From NCBI GenBank assembly GCA_022393335.1, contig JAJEKB010021074.1:39301-103300 (forward strand): a stretch of DNA of 64,000 bases, given 5' to 3'. A model generated the notes under the pieces. The model had not been told where the DNA came from and searched no databases. It saw nothing but the letters and a program-made list of their open reading frames with translations. Shown here in pieces: positions 47,553 through 59,515 of the stretch (positions are counted from its first letter, which is position 1; each line of letters opens with the position of its first letter). This DNA is from Macrotrachela quadricornifera (lineage: Eukaryota > Rotifera > Eurotatoria > Philodinida > Philodinidae). A program made the translations under genes and the position numbers.

Positions 47553-48953
47553 ACCGGGGTGGTCCATAAGTAACGGGACGAACTAAAAATTGAATATCTT
47601 CCTTACAGCTCGAGCGAAGGTGCTGATATTTTTATTAGTGACAAAGGCACGTTCAAGCTTCATATACATAAAGACATGCCTAGAGAGACCCTCTGTTAAG
47701 TATGTTATTTTGTTTTCTGTCTGTGAAAAAGTAAAAGGAACTGGTGCTTTTCCCATGGGCTATACTCCCCTCCGCGAGGTTTCTTTCCTTTCAGTTATTT
47801 TTTTGTAGAGACTCATGTGAAGATACAAGATCATTAAACCAGAACGTGAACTTTTTTACTGTTAGCAAAAAAACTGATATTTTAAGAAAGAGTGAATTTC
47901 CATATAAAATACCACAAAAACAGTTAATATTTTGAGGTTTTAGTTATTGAAAACTGCTTTTGATGGGAAATAAACACGATATTCAGAATCAGCGTGCTAA
48001 AATCTACCATAAACTTTATTTTTTAGCGTGAAACATTTCCATTAAAATTTTTCCCCTACTCCCCCTCAGCGTTTTAATTGATAATTTTTACCTGTATCCC
48101 CCTACGGGACGAAATTTTGATGGAAAATATTTCGCGTTAAAAATTAAAGTTTTTGGTGTATTTTGACATGCTAATTCTGAATATGATGTTTATTTTTCAT
48201 AAAAAGCAACTTTTTACAACGAAAATCTTAAAAAACTAGCTGTTTTCTGATATGTTTTGCCTCTTAAACTCTGCCTCTTCAGAAGTTTGAATCCTACTAA
48301 TAAAGATTAACATAGGTTTTTTGCTTTTCTTTTTTTATTTGATACATTTTATAAAGTTGCATTTGTGGTGAAAGTTTCACTTTTTAGCTGCAAGTCTTTC
48401 TGAAGTTATAGATTAAACAATGTCTGTCGTACATTGAAAAACAAGTGTTAAAAAGAGAATTTTTTATGATAGGCAGTGATCGTCAGGATAGTCATTGAAT
48501 AAGATGATTTTAATTTTATTTTGTAGAGAACATTTAGTTGTATATATAGTAAAAATTTGGTTATTATTCATGCAACTATGGATAAGATATAGGTCTTGAC
48601 ATAATATGGGAATAAATACCCATTGATGATGATCCTTCTCCTAAAATATTGATTTTTTTCCTAAGACTAAAAAAGTCCACGTTCTGGTTTGTTGATCTTG
48701 TATCTCCACATGAGTCTCTACAAAAAAATAACTGAAAGGAAAGAAATCTCGCGGGGGGGGTATATGCACCAGTTCCTTTTTCTTGTGGAGATCAGTAGTG
48801 ATACTTAACAAAGAATCACCATAGACATGTCTTTAGGGATATAAAGCTTGTACATGATTTTATCACTGATAAAAAAATCAGCTCTTTTGCTCTAGCCGTA
48901 AAGGAGATATTCATTTTTTAGTTCGTTCCGTTACTTATGGACCACCCGGTATA
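47553..48953. mobile_element. Long-TIR element, nested palindrome
   Basis: The ends ACCGGGGTGGTCCATAAGTA and TACTTATGGACCACCCGGT are inverted repeats. The arms run about 400 bp (to about 47905 and from about 48650), matching at CGTTCTGGTTTAATGATCTT / its diverged complement and CTTTCCTTTCAGTTATTTTT. An inner pair at about 47945-48225 (AACACGATATTCAGAATCAG against CTGAATATGATGTTT) nests inside. No transposase. The GGTGGTCCATAAGT end resembles Tc1/mariner-type termini, but no TA duplication is clear. Confidence 0.7.
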
Positions 48954-50045
48954 TTCTTTTTATTAACGTTATTAATATTATTATATATTCTTCTAATTAT
49001 TGCCATTAATATCATCTAGATTTTTCTGCTTTTTAAAGTATCATTCATTTCAGATCCAAAAAAAAAGAGGTACTATTTACAAGTTGAAAATGGATAATTT
49101 ACTGCCAAGGTGCAATTGTAAAAAAATTGATACGACAGTATAGACTTTCCTTATAATGTCAAACAGGGCAGAGCAGGGCACGGTACACAAAAAACTCACA
49201 GGGCAGGGCAGGTTGCAGATCAACAAAATCTGAGAAGAGCAGGTTACAGGTTGTCAAAATTGCTTAACCTGCAGACCTCTATTCACAATTATTGAAAACA
49301 GCGAAATTAAAGTGAAAATGGCTGATAGAAAGCACTAGCCATATCATAGTTCAAAAGACTGATAAAAGTCAATGTTGATCAAAGTAAATCATGTCTACAT
49401 GACAATTAGATCACCATCGTTCAACTCAGAATGGTTGAAAACATTCATGGATATACAATAACAAGGCTCTTTTCTCGGAAAAAATCGCATTTTTGGTAGG
49501 TTACAAACGCTCACTGTAACGAGGATAATTTTTGAACAATGAATGATAGAAAGGTCAGGTTTGCGTAGATTAAAAGAATAGACTCTGAGCTATCGAACGG
49601 TAACCTTGGAGTTGAGAACTCATATGAAAAAAGTTTTTGTTCGGTGATGCACAACATCTCCAATGATAACTAACAACCTTGATCAAAGGTTAACTCATTG
49701 AATATAGCATACACTTGTACCCCAGACTATCCTCTTTCTAATGATGAAAAGATCAGCTCGCTAGCTGTATCCGTTCGGGAGATATTCTTTGCAGAGTTTT
49801 CTCCATTTACTTCTGGCGTCGACAATACATATGAGGAATTTGTGAGATGTTGCAAGTTCCAGGAGACGTTTTCCGCGTTCATTTCTATCCCCATAACCGT
49901 ATTTCCCATTATGAATTTCCAATCTGTGTTATCATTACCAATTATATTATTCCAATCTCTTGTCAGAATGATTATGTCTTTTGTGAAACACGATCTGAAA
50001 GAGAGTGTTGAAGTGTTTAGGGGTAGAAATTTGCACCCCCCCCCC
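48954..50045. other. Spacer; GGGCAGGGCAGG patch, no gene seen
   Basis: Near 49165-49270 a short GGGCAG/GGGCACGG repeat patch is present. Overlapping frames on both strands at 49698-50083 have no recognisable content and mirror each other, so they are not called. Confidence 0.35.
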
Positions 50046-50390
50046 CACAGACCGTGACAGACAGACTCGATGACCTTTGTCACAGACCGTGACCGACAGG
50101 CAAAATTAGTGTCACAGACCGTGACCGACAGGCGAAATCAGTGTCACAGACCGTGACCGACAGGGTAAAAGGTCACCGAGTACATATTGATAGGAGACGA
50201 TCATCATAGGCCGTGATCAGTGGGGTCAAAGGTCACCGAGTACATTTTGATAATAGAAGACTATCACAGACCGTGACCGACAGCCAAAGGCAGCGTCACA
50301 GATCGTGACCNNNNNNNNNNAGGCAGCGTCACAGATCGTGACCGACAGCCAAAGGCAGCGTCACAGATCGTGACCGACAGCGAAAACAGT
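50046..50390. repeat. Minisatellite CACAGACCGTGACCGACAGG with assembly gap
   Basis: About 10 copies of CACAGACCGTGACCGACAG with short variable spacers (GCAAAATTAGTGT, CCAAAGGCAGCGT, GGTCAAAGGTCACCGAGTACA) give unit lengths of about 30-60 bp. Ten N bases at 50311-50320 interrupt it, so the copy number in the assembly is unreliable. Confidence 0.9.
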
Positions 50391-50399
50391 TATATCGTG

Positions 50400-50690
50400 T
50401 TTCACATTTTAATCCCGTAGGGATTGCGCTGAAAGCTTTTTTATCTGTCTTTGCTAATGCATCCTCAATACGGCCACAGAATGCTTTAATAGCTTCTTTT
50501 TTTTTTGAAGATGAAGAGGTTGGTGCGTTTACGTGTATCACTGATATTTTTTATGGTGCTGCATCAAATCTTGTCGAAATTATTTGTTAGCTGATTGAAT
50601 TGTATCCTATTAATACCTCTTCAGTTTGCGCACTTAATAGCAAGCCTACATCTCTTGTATATGAGGCTTCTTCTTCTGCTCACATGAAGT
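50400..50690 (-). pseudogene. LINE endonuclease remnant
   Basis: The minus-strand frame reads SYTRDVGLLLSAQTEEVLIG, then, after stops, KISVIHVNAPTSSSSKKKEA and IKAFCGRIEDALAKTDK. This matches the order of the AP-endonuclease domain in non-LTR retrotransposons (a G-VGFLLS block, then an I--YAPT block). At least two in-frame stops interrupt it and no reverse transcriptase was seen. Confidence 0.5.
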
Positions 50691-51152
50691 CTCCAGTCAG
50701 TGTTTCACATTTTCCTGTTTATCTTACTTGATAAATACCAATTATGTGGCATCTGAAAAGTTTCATTTCGTTTCTGAGAAGTTCTAGTCTACTGGCAATC
50801 CATAATATCTGCACATTCTATGCTTCTAAAATGTCAAAGTCTTTTTGACAATTTTAGTTTCTGTGTGTTTAATGTAGTATATTTTATGTATAAGTCTTTT
50901 CCAGTCATCAATTTTTCGGCTCTGTCATGGTTACTCGCCAGAGAACGTGAACCCTTTTTTGTCGAATGTCGTCCGAGCCGATATGATTTCGTGTTGAAGT
51001 CGTTCATAGTTGATTTCTGTCATCTTGTTCTTTTTACAGATGGTGGCATCTGCATCCCTTCCATCAAACACTTCTCCTCTATCCGGACTTGCAACCGGTA
51101 TAGAAACCGCTGGATTGTGGTCTCTATGGTGCAGTTAAAAGGAATATATATA
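50691..51152. other. Non-coding, possibly further LINE decay
   Basis: No intact frame with recognisable content. The plus-strand frame 50820-51215 runs into the neighbouring element and is not supported. Confidence 0.3.
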
Positions 51153-51538
51153 TGGGGTTGCCCAGTCTGGCCGAATACCCCAACTTATTTTTCATTATAT
51201 AGCTTCTATTCATAGACCAAAACTTATGATTTTTTTACCAGTTATAGTACTAATAAAGAGCTAATAACAGGCTATCATTTTGACTATATATCTGATTGAA
51301 AGTGAAAGAAACAGATGATATTCTGAGATCATTCGTAAAAATTCGCTCTCATAAAGTGATATGGAATTATGGTACTTGAGTACGTTAGTTTTGAAAAAGG
51401 AATACAATCGAAACTATAGCAGATTATTAGCTCTTTATTAGTACTATAACTGGTAAAAAAATCATAAGTTTTGGTCTATGAATAGAAGCTATACAATGAA
51501 AAATAAGTTGGGGTATCCGCCCAGACTGGGCAACCCCC
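51153..51538. mobile_element. Hairpin MITE, TA-flanked
   Basis: TGGGGTTGCCCAGTCTGG and CCAGACTGGGCAACCCCC are terminal inverted repeats flanked by TA (51151-51152 and 51539-51540). The arms run about 115 bp with near-exact matching (GTTATAGTACTAATAAAGAG and complement) around a 150-bp loop. TA flanks suggest mobilisation by a Tc1/mariner-type transposase. Confidence 0.8.
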
Positions 51539-51571
51539 TATGTTATATTATCTCGACTCAAATCAACAGCG

Positions 51572-51659
51572 ATGTTGTCATACAGAATACACGGTAGACT
51601 ACGAGGGAAGAAGAAAGTAAAAGTTATTCTACATGTGACAAGACAAAAATACAGCATTT

Positions 51660-51699
<40 letters not shown>

Positions 51700-52626
51700 A
51701 TTTAGATATTTGGGCTACTGCACTTTCGCTGTTATCATTCTCTTTCTTTTCATTCATCAACACACCACGCGAAAGGCGCAGTACGACCAAATTGCTGCAA
51801 AATATTTGGCTTACAAATTGCATAGTAGTTTTTGTGAGGATGTTGAGTATTACACATTTGTTCACCGTTTACTCTTACCAGCATTGGATATCAAAGACGC
51901 GACAACAATTGATTTAAAAAAAGTTCTGGCGAGTTACCGTGTTTTAGATCTTGCCTGTGGCGGAGGATATTTAACAAGTAAGGAGTCGTTTTTAATGTTT
52001 AAATTCAATGATCTGTTATTCAAATTTCCTGTTTTTTTACATTAATAGGAAAACTTAGAGAAGAACTCGGCTGTGAAGATGTGGTTGGCGTTGATATAAG
52101 TGCCGATATGATTGCCATTGCTCGCGCCAGTGAAGAAGCTCATCCACTTGGTATTGTCTATCACGCCTTAGATGTAATAAATTTGGCCAAACCAGAGAAA
52201 AAGTTCGATATTGTTGCAGCTTTTTATCTCCTTAACTATGCTAAGACAATCGATGAACTTGATCGGATGGTACAGATTATCAGCGAGCAACTGAATGATA
52301 GTGACAAAGCACACTTTCTTAGTATTACTTTGAATGTATGTGATAGTGGAAACATTGTACATTCTGATAGATATCAGAATTATCGTTGTGAGGCTGAAAC
52401 ACCACTAGTCGATGGAGCCCAAATCAAAAACACGCAAATCAATTCGGACGGTTCGTCATTTTCGTACACAAACTATTATTTTTCACCTAGCATTTATGAG
52501 CAAGCATTTCAGAAAGCTGGCTTTAAACATTTTGAATGGGTGCCTGTAACAGTTGTGTGCGGTATTGATAAGTACGAAGATTTCCTCAAATATCCTGATA
52601 TAATTGGTATTTTAGCCCATAAATGA
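51572..52626 (+). CDS. SAM-dependent class I methyltransferase
   Basis: Exon 51572-51977 (start uncertain) and exon 52049-52626 join in frame (A|GA). Motif I is VLDLACGGGYLT (split by the intron just after it). Motif II is VVGVDISADMIAIAR, with the acidic Asp that binds the SAM ribose. Motif III-like is FDIVAAFYLLNYA, the usual post-motif strand and helix. The pattern YDQIAAKY at the start of the fold is typical of small bacterial-like methyltransferases of the Methyltransf_25 type; the substrate cannot be read from sequence. The first 60 codons include residues encoded by a (TTTC)n microsatellite and a hydrophobic stretch (YCTFAVIILFLFI), so the true start may be downstream of 51700. An AATAAA lies 12 bp past the stop. 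Similarity to prokaryotic families raises the possibility of horizontal transfer, which is untested. Confidence 0.75.
51658..51699 (+). repeat. (TTTC)n microsatellite
   Basis: About ten uninterrupted CTTT units, directly before the likely first reliable coding part of the methyltransferase gene. They encode a meaningless Phe/Leu/Ser string if translated. Confidence 0.95.
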
Positions 52627-52637
52627 ACTCATCTTTA

Positions 52638-52643
52638 AATAAA
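52638..52643 (+). promoter_or_regulatory. Poly(A) signal AATAAA
   Basis: Canonical AATAAA 12 bp after the methyltransferase stop codon (52624-52626), on the same strand. Confidence 0.45.
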
Positions 52644-52916
52644 ACAATTACTTAAACATAACTGATGCAAATTCTCAACTAATTCCTGTTTGCAAATTTA
52701 CTCCTTATACTACTTTTTCTTGAAGAATTTAATTACTTATGAGATCAAATTTATCGATAAATTCAACTATCCAACAATCAGACATTTGTATATTTAATAA
52801 AATTTTTATGACTTCAATTCTCATCTTTTAAAATGAGAGCAGAAATACCAGATCTTCCAGATTTTTTATAGATGCTTCCAGATTTAAGGTTTTTTCAACA
52901 AAAACCTTATCAAATA

Positions 52917-53582
52917 TAAGATGCACCTAAAGCAAAGTTCGAGTGAAAAAATAGATTTCGTTTTTGAGGCTTCTATTTGATAGAGAATTGAACGGCGAGT
53001 TCGAATATCGTGTCCCGATCCTCCGGAACCCTTTCCTCGCCGAGTTACGTGCAAAATACTGAGAGGGACTAAAAAAACAAAAAAAAACATTTTTTCAGAA
53101 ATTTGACCCCAGTTTTTGTAGTATACGATTTCGAGTGTCGAGAACAACTTTTCCAGATTCAGCATTGAAAACTGCATCCAGACATGTGACTTCCAGAGCT
53201 GTAGAACAAAAAATGGATATTTACGAGAATCCGAAACTCAGAGGACTAAAACTTGAGAGCGTTATCTTGCAAATCTATCACAGGTTTTAGGAAAGGAGTT
53301 ATCCGCCTAATTCACACATGGTTAGATTCTCCAGAGGCTTCTCTTCAAATCTATGTTTGCCGTTTTTTGAAATTCTTTTCCGTTCTTGAGATATCTGTGT
53401 TTTTTTAAATTTGGTCGGTTTTGCCTAAAAATCGGGCAAGTCATCTCGTAAAAACTTTTTTATTTTTCGTCCGAATTCGAAACTAACACGATATTCGAAC
53501 TCGCCGTTCAATTCTCTATCAAATAGAAGCCTCAAAAACGAAATCTATTTTTTCACTCGAACTTTGCTTTAGGTGCATCTTA
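52917..53582. mobile_element. Short TIR element
   Basis: TAAGATGCACCTAAAGCAAA and its complement TTTGCTTTAGGTGCATCTTA form the ends. The arms (about 95-100 bp) extend through GAATTGAACGGCGAGTTCG. The 470-bp middle has no ORF of interest. TA at both ends may belong to the repeat or to the target. Confidence 0.75.
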
Positions 53583-56134
53583 CGAAGTGAAGCAGAAAAA
53601 AAAATACTGATGATGACGATCGAAAGAAGAAAGTAGTGTAGCAAAAGAAATAAGACGTGATCACCTATAGAAAATAGCTTTATCTGTTAAACCTATGGCT
53701 TCTCCTAATTTGTACAAATTCATTTCTCTTTTATTCTCTATCACTACAGTAATACATATGTCAAGAGTATTTTTCTTGACAGTGAAACATTTGTACGGTG
53801 ATAAAAAAATCGTATGCCAACAAAACTGATTGGAGCTCAACTAAGAATTCGTTTAAATTGATCTCTATCGTGTGCAGAAATTGAAAATTTTCTTTTATCA
53901 AAACAAAAATTATTAACACTTATTCATTCTAATGAAAAATATCGTACTAAAAAACAACGTGCATATTCTCTTATTTATTGAATTAACTATGTTTTGATGT
54001 ATACTTTCTATTATTTCGTTCAAATATATTTTTTTTTGAAGATGAAGTACAATATGGTTAATAATTTGATTAAGAAAAATGCACTTTAAGCGGTTAAAAA
54101 CTGACTCTCGAAAATCTTTTCGGATTTTTTCTGGATTTGTGGGTGTCACATCTGGCAACTCTGAATGAGAGCAAATCATCAGATTGCTTCGCATAAGTCC
54201 ATCGTACTTACTCAAATCGTACTGACAAAAAACATTGAGAAAGGACTCAAAAATACGAGAAAAGTTCACTAACATCTAAGAAAACTATATCAGGGTAAAG
54301 GTGAGGGTGCCAGGGAAAACTTTATTACACGCAATAATACCTATCTCTTTGATGAGTATGTTCAGAAATCATAATTCCACATGAAACACATTCGATATTG
54401 GATGAATTGCAAATATGAAACTCGAAGGTTTGCATCCGAATTCGGTCAAGTTGATTCATTAAGGAGTCTGTTTTCCATCTAGAATCACGATTTCGGATCA
54501 TCCTCTGCAGGCAGATATGTGCTGTATATGTTATGAAGCTTTTCATGGTACTCTCAGTAAGAGAGCCATATGTATCTATGTATAGTGATGCAAAATCTCG
54601 AAAGATGATCGAAAAATTTCTTGTTAAATACTAAAATCGTTTCAAAATTGTTTTTAACAATTGGACAACACGTTTTGAAGAATTGTTTCAATTTGGAGAA
54701 AAAAATCTCTGTGAGGAAAAGCCGTCTGAATTGGTATTTTTGGCTAGAATTCTAGAGATCTCCCGTCAATTCAGATATGTAACACGCATCCTTCCCTGAT
54801 GTTGAGGGTAATACGGAAATCTTAATCACACACATCAATACATATCTCTCTAGCGGCGAAATATTTTTTGATACAATAGTTCTCAGCGAAAGATATTAAA
54901 ACAAGCACCCAAGTAGACAAGGCTTATTTTACGCCATTTCTACGTCGTGAAAAGTGCACATTTTCATTCGTAAAAACTCGTTAAAACGTATGCTTTAACG
55001 ATAGACAAAAGGCATTTATTGTGGAAAAAAATAAGTCTTCCAGTATTATTACATTCAAAATCGGTTCTTCCCGAAAAATCTTATACGACATTTTGACGCG
55101 TTTTTTTACTGATTTTGTCTGCTTGAGTCGCCACAACCAGTTTTGACCTTGCTTAAGGATCTCATCAGGTGGTTTGTTTATAGTCATTATAATCTGAAGG
55201 CTATAAAAAAAACCGAATATTCAACTCTTATATTAAATAAAATCGAAACCGGTCGTGGCTGCTTATTTAATGTAAATGATGAAAAAACACGCATATCCTT
55301 CACAAAGCAAAAAAAAATGAAAAGTGAACTGTTTGGGCTCTTCGTCTCTTTATAAATAAATATCTCAATGATTACATTTTTCACAACTCTGGTCTAGCCT
55401 ATGTCTTTTCATATCATACATTAATAGTCGTATTTTGAGTACGAATTTCAAATAAGTAATCATCTACAAAGTCCGACTAATATGTTCGATATAAACGGTG
55501 TTATTATCCAATGACATTATGTGGTTTTTAATTAGAATATGAGCCTTCTATTGATTATTATTATTATTCACATTGAATCCTATATGAATTTGTTGAAAAT
55601 CTGAGACCGAAATTTTCTATTTAAAAAAATTATTTTAATCGTATCGAAAAAATTTGAAAATATTAACGCATAGTCTTTGTGTGTCATCGATTAAACTTCA
55701 AAATTCTCTATGAATTTTACCTTACTGGTATCTCTGTAAACATGTGAGAAAAGAGTCCTGAATGAGGGAACTAGAACTTATTTTACACCACTTATCAATA
55801 AAATGTACAAAAAAATGCATATTTCGGTTCGTTAGCGAAAGCAATTGATTTCAATAGAAGTTTGTTTCAACGTAGTAGCTTGTAAAATAAAGGTACCTTT
55901 CATGCAGTTTTCTTGTGTGGAGAGAGAGAAGATAGTAAGGCAGATATATTTTGCCACTCATCATCTTTTTGTGACAAAGATAAGGAAAAAAAACTGCTGA
56001 TTACACATCAACCCACAGAGATGCTTATGCTGTGTCAGCATTAAATATTTAACTTTGTCATTGATTGCATGCACTTTTTTCATATTTTAAATACTACTGT
56101 ATCTTGAAACATATATTGTATACAAACTTCAAAA
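53583..56134. other. Long spacer, no gene seen
   Basis: Frames at 53913-54275, 54325-54546, 54981-55187 and 55143-55384 lack recognisable motifs, and several overlap on opposite strands. No structured repeat was noticed. The last 100 bp should hold the promoter of the cathepsin-like gene. Confidence 0.35.
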
Positions 56135-57723
56135 ATGAAGGTGAGTAACTGACACCTATTTGTTCCAATATGCATCAATATTTTACTTTATTTTTATCTT
56201 CTAGTACGTTCTTCTTTTCCTTCTATTTGGCGTGGCTTTGAGTAATTTGTCATCGGAATGGGATAAATTCAAACAAGATTACAACAAACACTATGCATCA
56301 ACTGCTGAGGAAAATGAACGTAAACAAATATTTTTTGAAAATTTTAATCGAATGCGTTCTTATCAACAAACTCATCCTGGTGCAACATTCAAAGTAGGAA
56401 TCAATCATTTAACTGATCGACGCATTGAAGTAATTTTTAGTTTGATGTATAATTGATAAAGGATTAAATACATTATAGGAACTAGTATCTGGACCAAAAA
56501 TTTACTTTGAATCCAGACCAACTTTACTCAAAAGTTCCATCGAAGTCAAAAACTTACCTGAATCACTCGATTGGCGCGAAAAAGGTGTGATTACACCCGT
56601 GATTGATCAAGGTGAACTTGGAGTGATACAGGGACCACTTGTGGCTACCGGTAAGTGGCATTGAATAGTAGTAAATTAATTTTATTATCTGACAATTATC
56701 TCATAGAAGTGATAGAAAGTCTTCATGCCATTTATACCAACAATCTCACAGAAGGTAGCATTCCAAGAATATATGACTGTTGTCTACTAGCAGAACCTGA
56801 TATTTTTGAATGTATTCAGAAGTTAGGTGGTATTTGCCGAAAACCTGATTATCCGGAAGTTGTCGATAAATGCGAACCAAACGCATGCAACCCTTTTACT
56901 ACGGTATGTGTATATTTGCATTTTGGTGCTTATATATTTCAAATAAGAAAAAAATTGTGTCTTTAGATTTAACTTAAAATGAATAAAATACATTTTTTTG
57001 AATGCTTTTATTTTCAATATGTGAATGATTTTTGACTGTAATAAGGTTTTAAATTTATAAAAATTATAGTTTGATGAGATCAAGAAACTCAAAGAGAAAG
57101 ACGAAAATACCATGTTGACTTGGATTCAAGACTCTACTCTATGGGTGGTAATGAACGCCTTTGGCAAGGGCTTCGGAGATTATAAGGAGGGTATGTCAAT
57201 GTACTTGATACATTCATTGATATTTGTCATTTTTTTCTTCAGGTGTTTATGATGAACCGACATGTCCAAAAACAGATGGGAATCATGCGGTAAAAAGCAA
57301 CAGATTCTTTATCTTCATATATTTGTTAAGCACATTCCTTTTTAGATGCAAGTTGTTGGTTATGGTATCGAAGGTGGTAAACCTTACTGGCTATGCAAAA
57401 ATAGCTGGGGTGAGCATTGACTTACAGTGAATCTATCTTGATTGTTCTTCGTAATTTTAGGTGAGAAATGGGGTGAGGAAGGCTATATTCGTATGAAACG
57501 AGGTGAGAATATGTGTGGCATCGCCGATGCAGTCGTACAAGTGGCATATAAAAAGGCCATTGATACCACAGAATTATACACCACCAGCACCACACAATTA
57601 CACACCACCAGCACCACACAATTACACACCACTAGTGTCACACAAGTATATACCATCAATCCAACTTTTCTTATGTTCCTATTAATGCTGACGATTTCTC
57701 AAAATATTGCTGTTTATTTCTAA
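56135..57723 (+). CDS. Cathepsin L-like pseudoprotease with Thr-rich stalk and C-terminal hydrophobic anchor
   Basis: Eight exons (56135-56140, 56205-56429, 56479-56650, 56707-56903, 57070-57190, 57243-57289, 57346-57409, 57461-57723) join in frame to 364 aa. A signal peptide (MKYVLLFLLFGVALS) is followed by an I29 propeptide (EWDKFKQDYNKHYAS). The papain-type domain starts PESLDWREKG. The active-site block reads VIDQGELGVIQGPLVATG: the oxyanion Gln is kept, but the position of the catalytic Cys (normally CGSCW) is Ile and the disulphide Cys is Leu. The active-site His (DGNHA) and Asn (KNSWG) are kept. The C-terminus carries TTSTTQLH-type repeats (a likely O-glycosylated stalk) and a terminal hydrophobic segment (PTFLMFLLMLTI), suggesting GPI or membrane anchoring, unusual for a cathepsin L. 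It is probably secreted or cell-surface and catalytically inactive. Confidence 0.85.
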
Positions 57724-59515
57724 CTGCAACACTTAATTAACGGCGTAAATGCGTATCCTATTTGATTTATTATTTTTTTGTTTTTGAATTATCTAAAGTA
57801 AAGCAACATCGTCCAAGAACTGAGAAATAGAAATTCCTAAAATGGTGGGGAAATATCAACAGACAGATAATATTTCTCTGGAGAGTCGTGAATTGATCTT
57901 CAATTCCTTTCCAGTTCTATGATTCACAATAGTCAACGTAATGCATTTCCTATACTGTTATTTACATTCGCATCTGTATCTTTACACAATTTTGTCGCGA
58001 ATGTACTGTCGGATTTTTTTAAAAACGTCAGCCACCATTTTTTGAATAACTCTTCACCATTGATAGCTATCGAAGTCGGGTTTTCACTATTTGATAGAGC
58101 GTCGGTGCAGCATCTGGTTGCATACGAGACATTATGATTAAACAAAATTTCTATATGTCCTTACAAATAAACATCTTTTTCAGTGCATTACTCCTACAGT
58201 TCCCATGGCAACATAGCTTCAAATTACCCCAGAATGTAGCCTGACTCCGACTCTATTTATCATAAAATTTTCATCACGTTTCGACTTGCCCTTCAAAAAT
58301 TACAGATTTTGCAAGACATCGAAAAACATGATTTTCTACATGCTGAATAAACGTAAATTATGCATAAAAATACATGTTTTCGAAGGTATTATATCTACTG
58401 ACACTATTTTTTCTAGTTGTGAATGATGAAACAAGTCATCGATCGTACTTTTCTTCGTAGAATCGGAATAAAAGCAAATGGGTATGCGTATTATGTTTGA
58501 GAGAAAACAAAAAGAATTTATTATACTTATTTTTGCTTAGTATTGTGACGCATCGTTAGATATAATACAACATCATCATAAATAGGTATACACTCTCCTG
58601 TATTCACTTTTGTTCTGTTAACATGTACAGAAACCATATCCACTGTAGTTTTGTCTTTCTTCGTTTTACGTTAAGGTTATTAAGTGCATTTTTCTTCTCT
58701 GTTCTGCATTGCTCTCTCTTTCGATTTTTCCCGTTACTATTTAAGACTTTGTTCAGTGTCAAAGCTGATGTATATATACAGATCACTTCAAATGATCAGT
58801 TCATTTTCTTTACCATTCGACTGTAGTGATCTCGGGTTGATAAACCAATCACAACGAATAAATAAACAAAGTTTTTGTCATCAGTACTGTATGAAATATT
58901 CTTCTATTATTCTTTGATAAAAAACGTACAGTATGACTGGCCATGAATTTTCTCTGAAAATGAAACGTCGTTTTTTCCGCGTTATTACATTTATTAAATC
59001 AGAAAAAACGGTGCACGAATTCCTCTAAACAACGCATTAGAGCGTTCTCAGGCATGCCTCGAAATTTCAATCCGATCAATAAGCAATTTGAGGAAAGAGA
59101 TGCGAGAACTCAACGAACAGTCGGAGAAAGGGAGCATACAAAATTTAGAAGAAGATAAATACTTGTATTCTCTCCGCAGTCGACATCGATCCATTCTCAT
59201 CGAGACATCCGGCTATAACAGATACCAGATCTTTTGTCTCTGTTTTCGAATCAATACCATCTCAGAAGGTTGACAATATTGGGTGGAAGCCAGTCGTTTC
59301 GAGTAGGATTGTGTGGTGTCAGTGACAATACTGAAAAATCTGACACTGTTGCACCGATACTGACGCTCAATGCATACCGACAGGTCACTGTCAGTGTTTC
59401 ACTGGTTCTCACAATGGAGGTGTGTGTGTTGATAAGCGAAAAGATGGCACATATTTGTGTCAAATGAAAACTCTGATCGCCAAACTAACAAGGTTAAAAT
59501 ATTAGTTGCCCATGG
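57724..59515. other. Spacer, no gene seen
   Basis: The 57919-58145 frames overlap on both strands, and several 60-77 codon frames at 58600-59470 have no recognisable features. Confidence 0.35.

Noticed and set aside
49698..50083. Opposing ORFs of ~119 codons
   Set aside because: Mirror frames on both strands, no recognisable domain, runs into the minisatellite.
51657..51720. N-terminal Phe/Leu/Ser stretch of the methyltransferase as a transmembrane helix
   Set aside because: Largely encoded by a (TTTC)n microsatellite and probably upstream of the true start.
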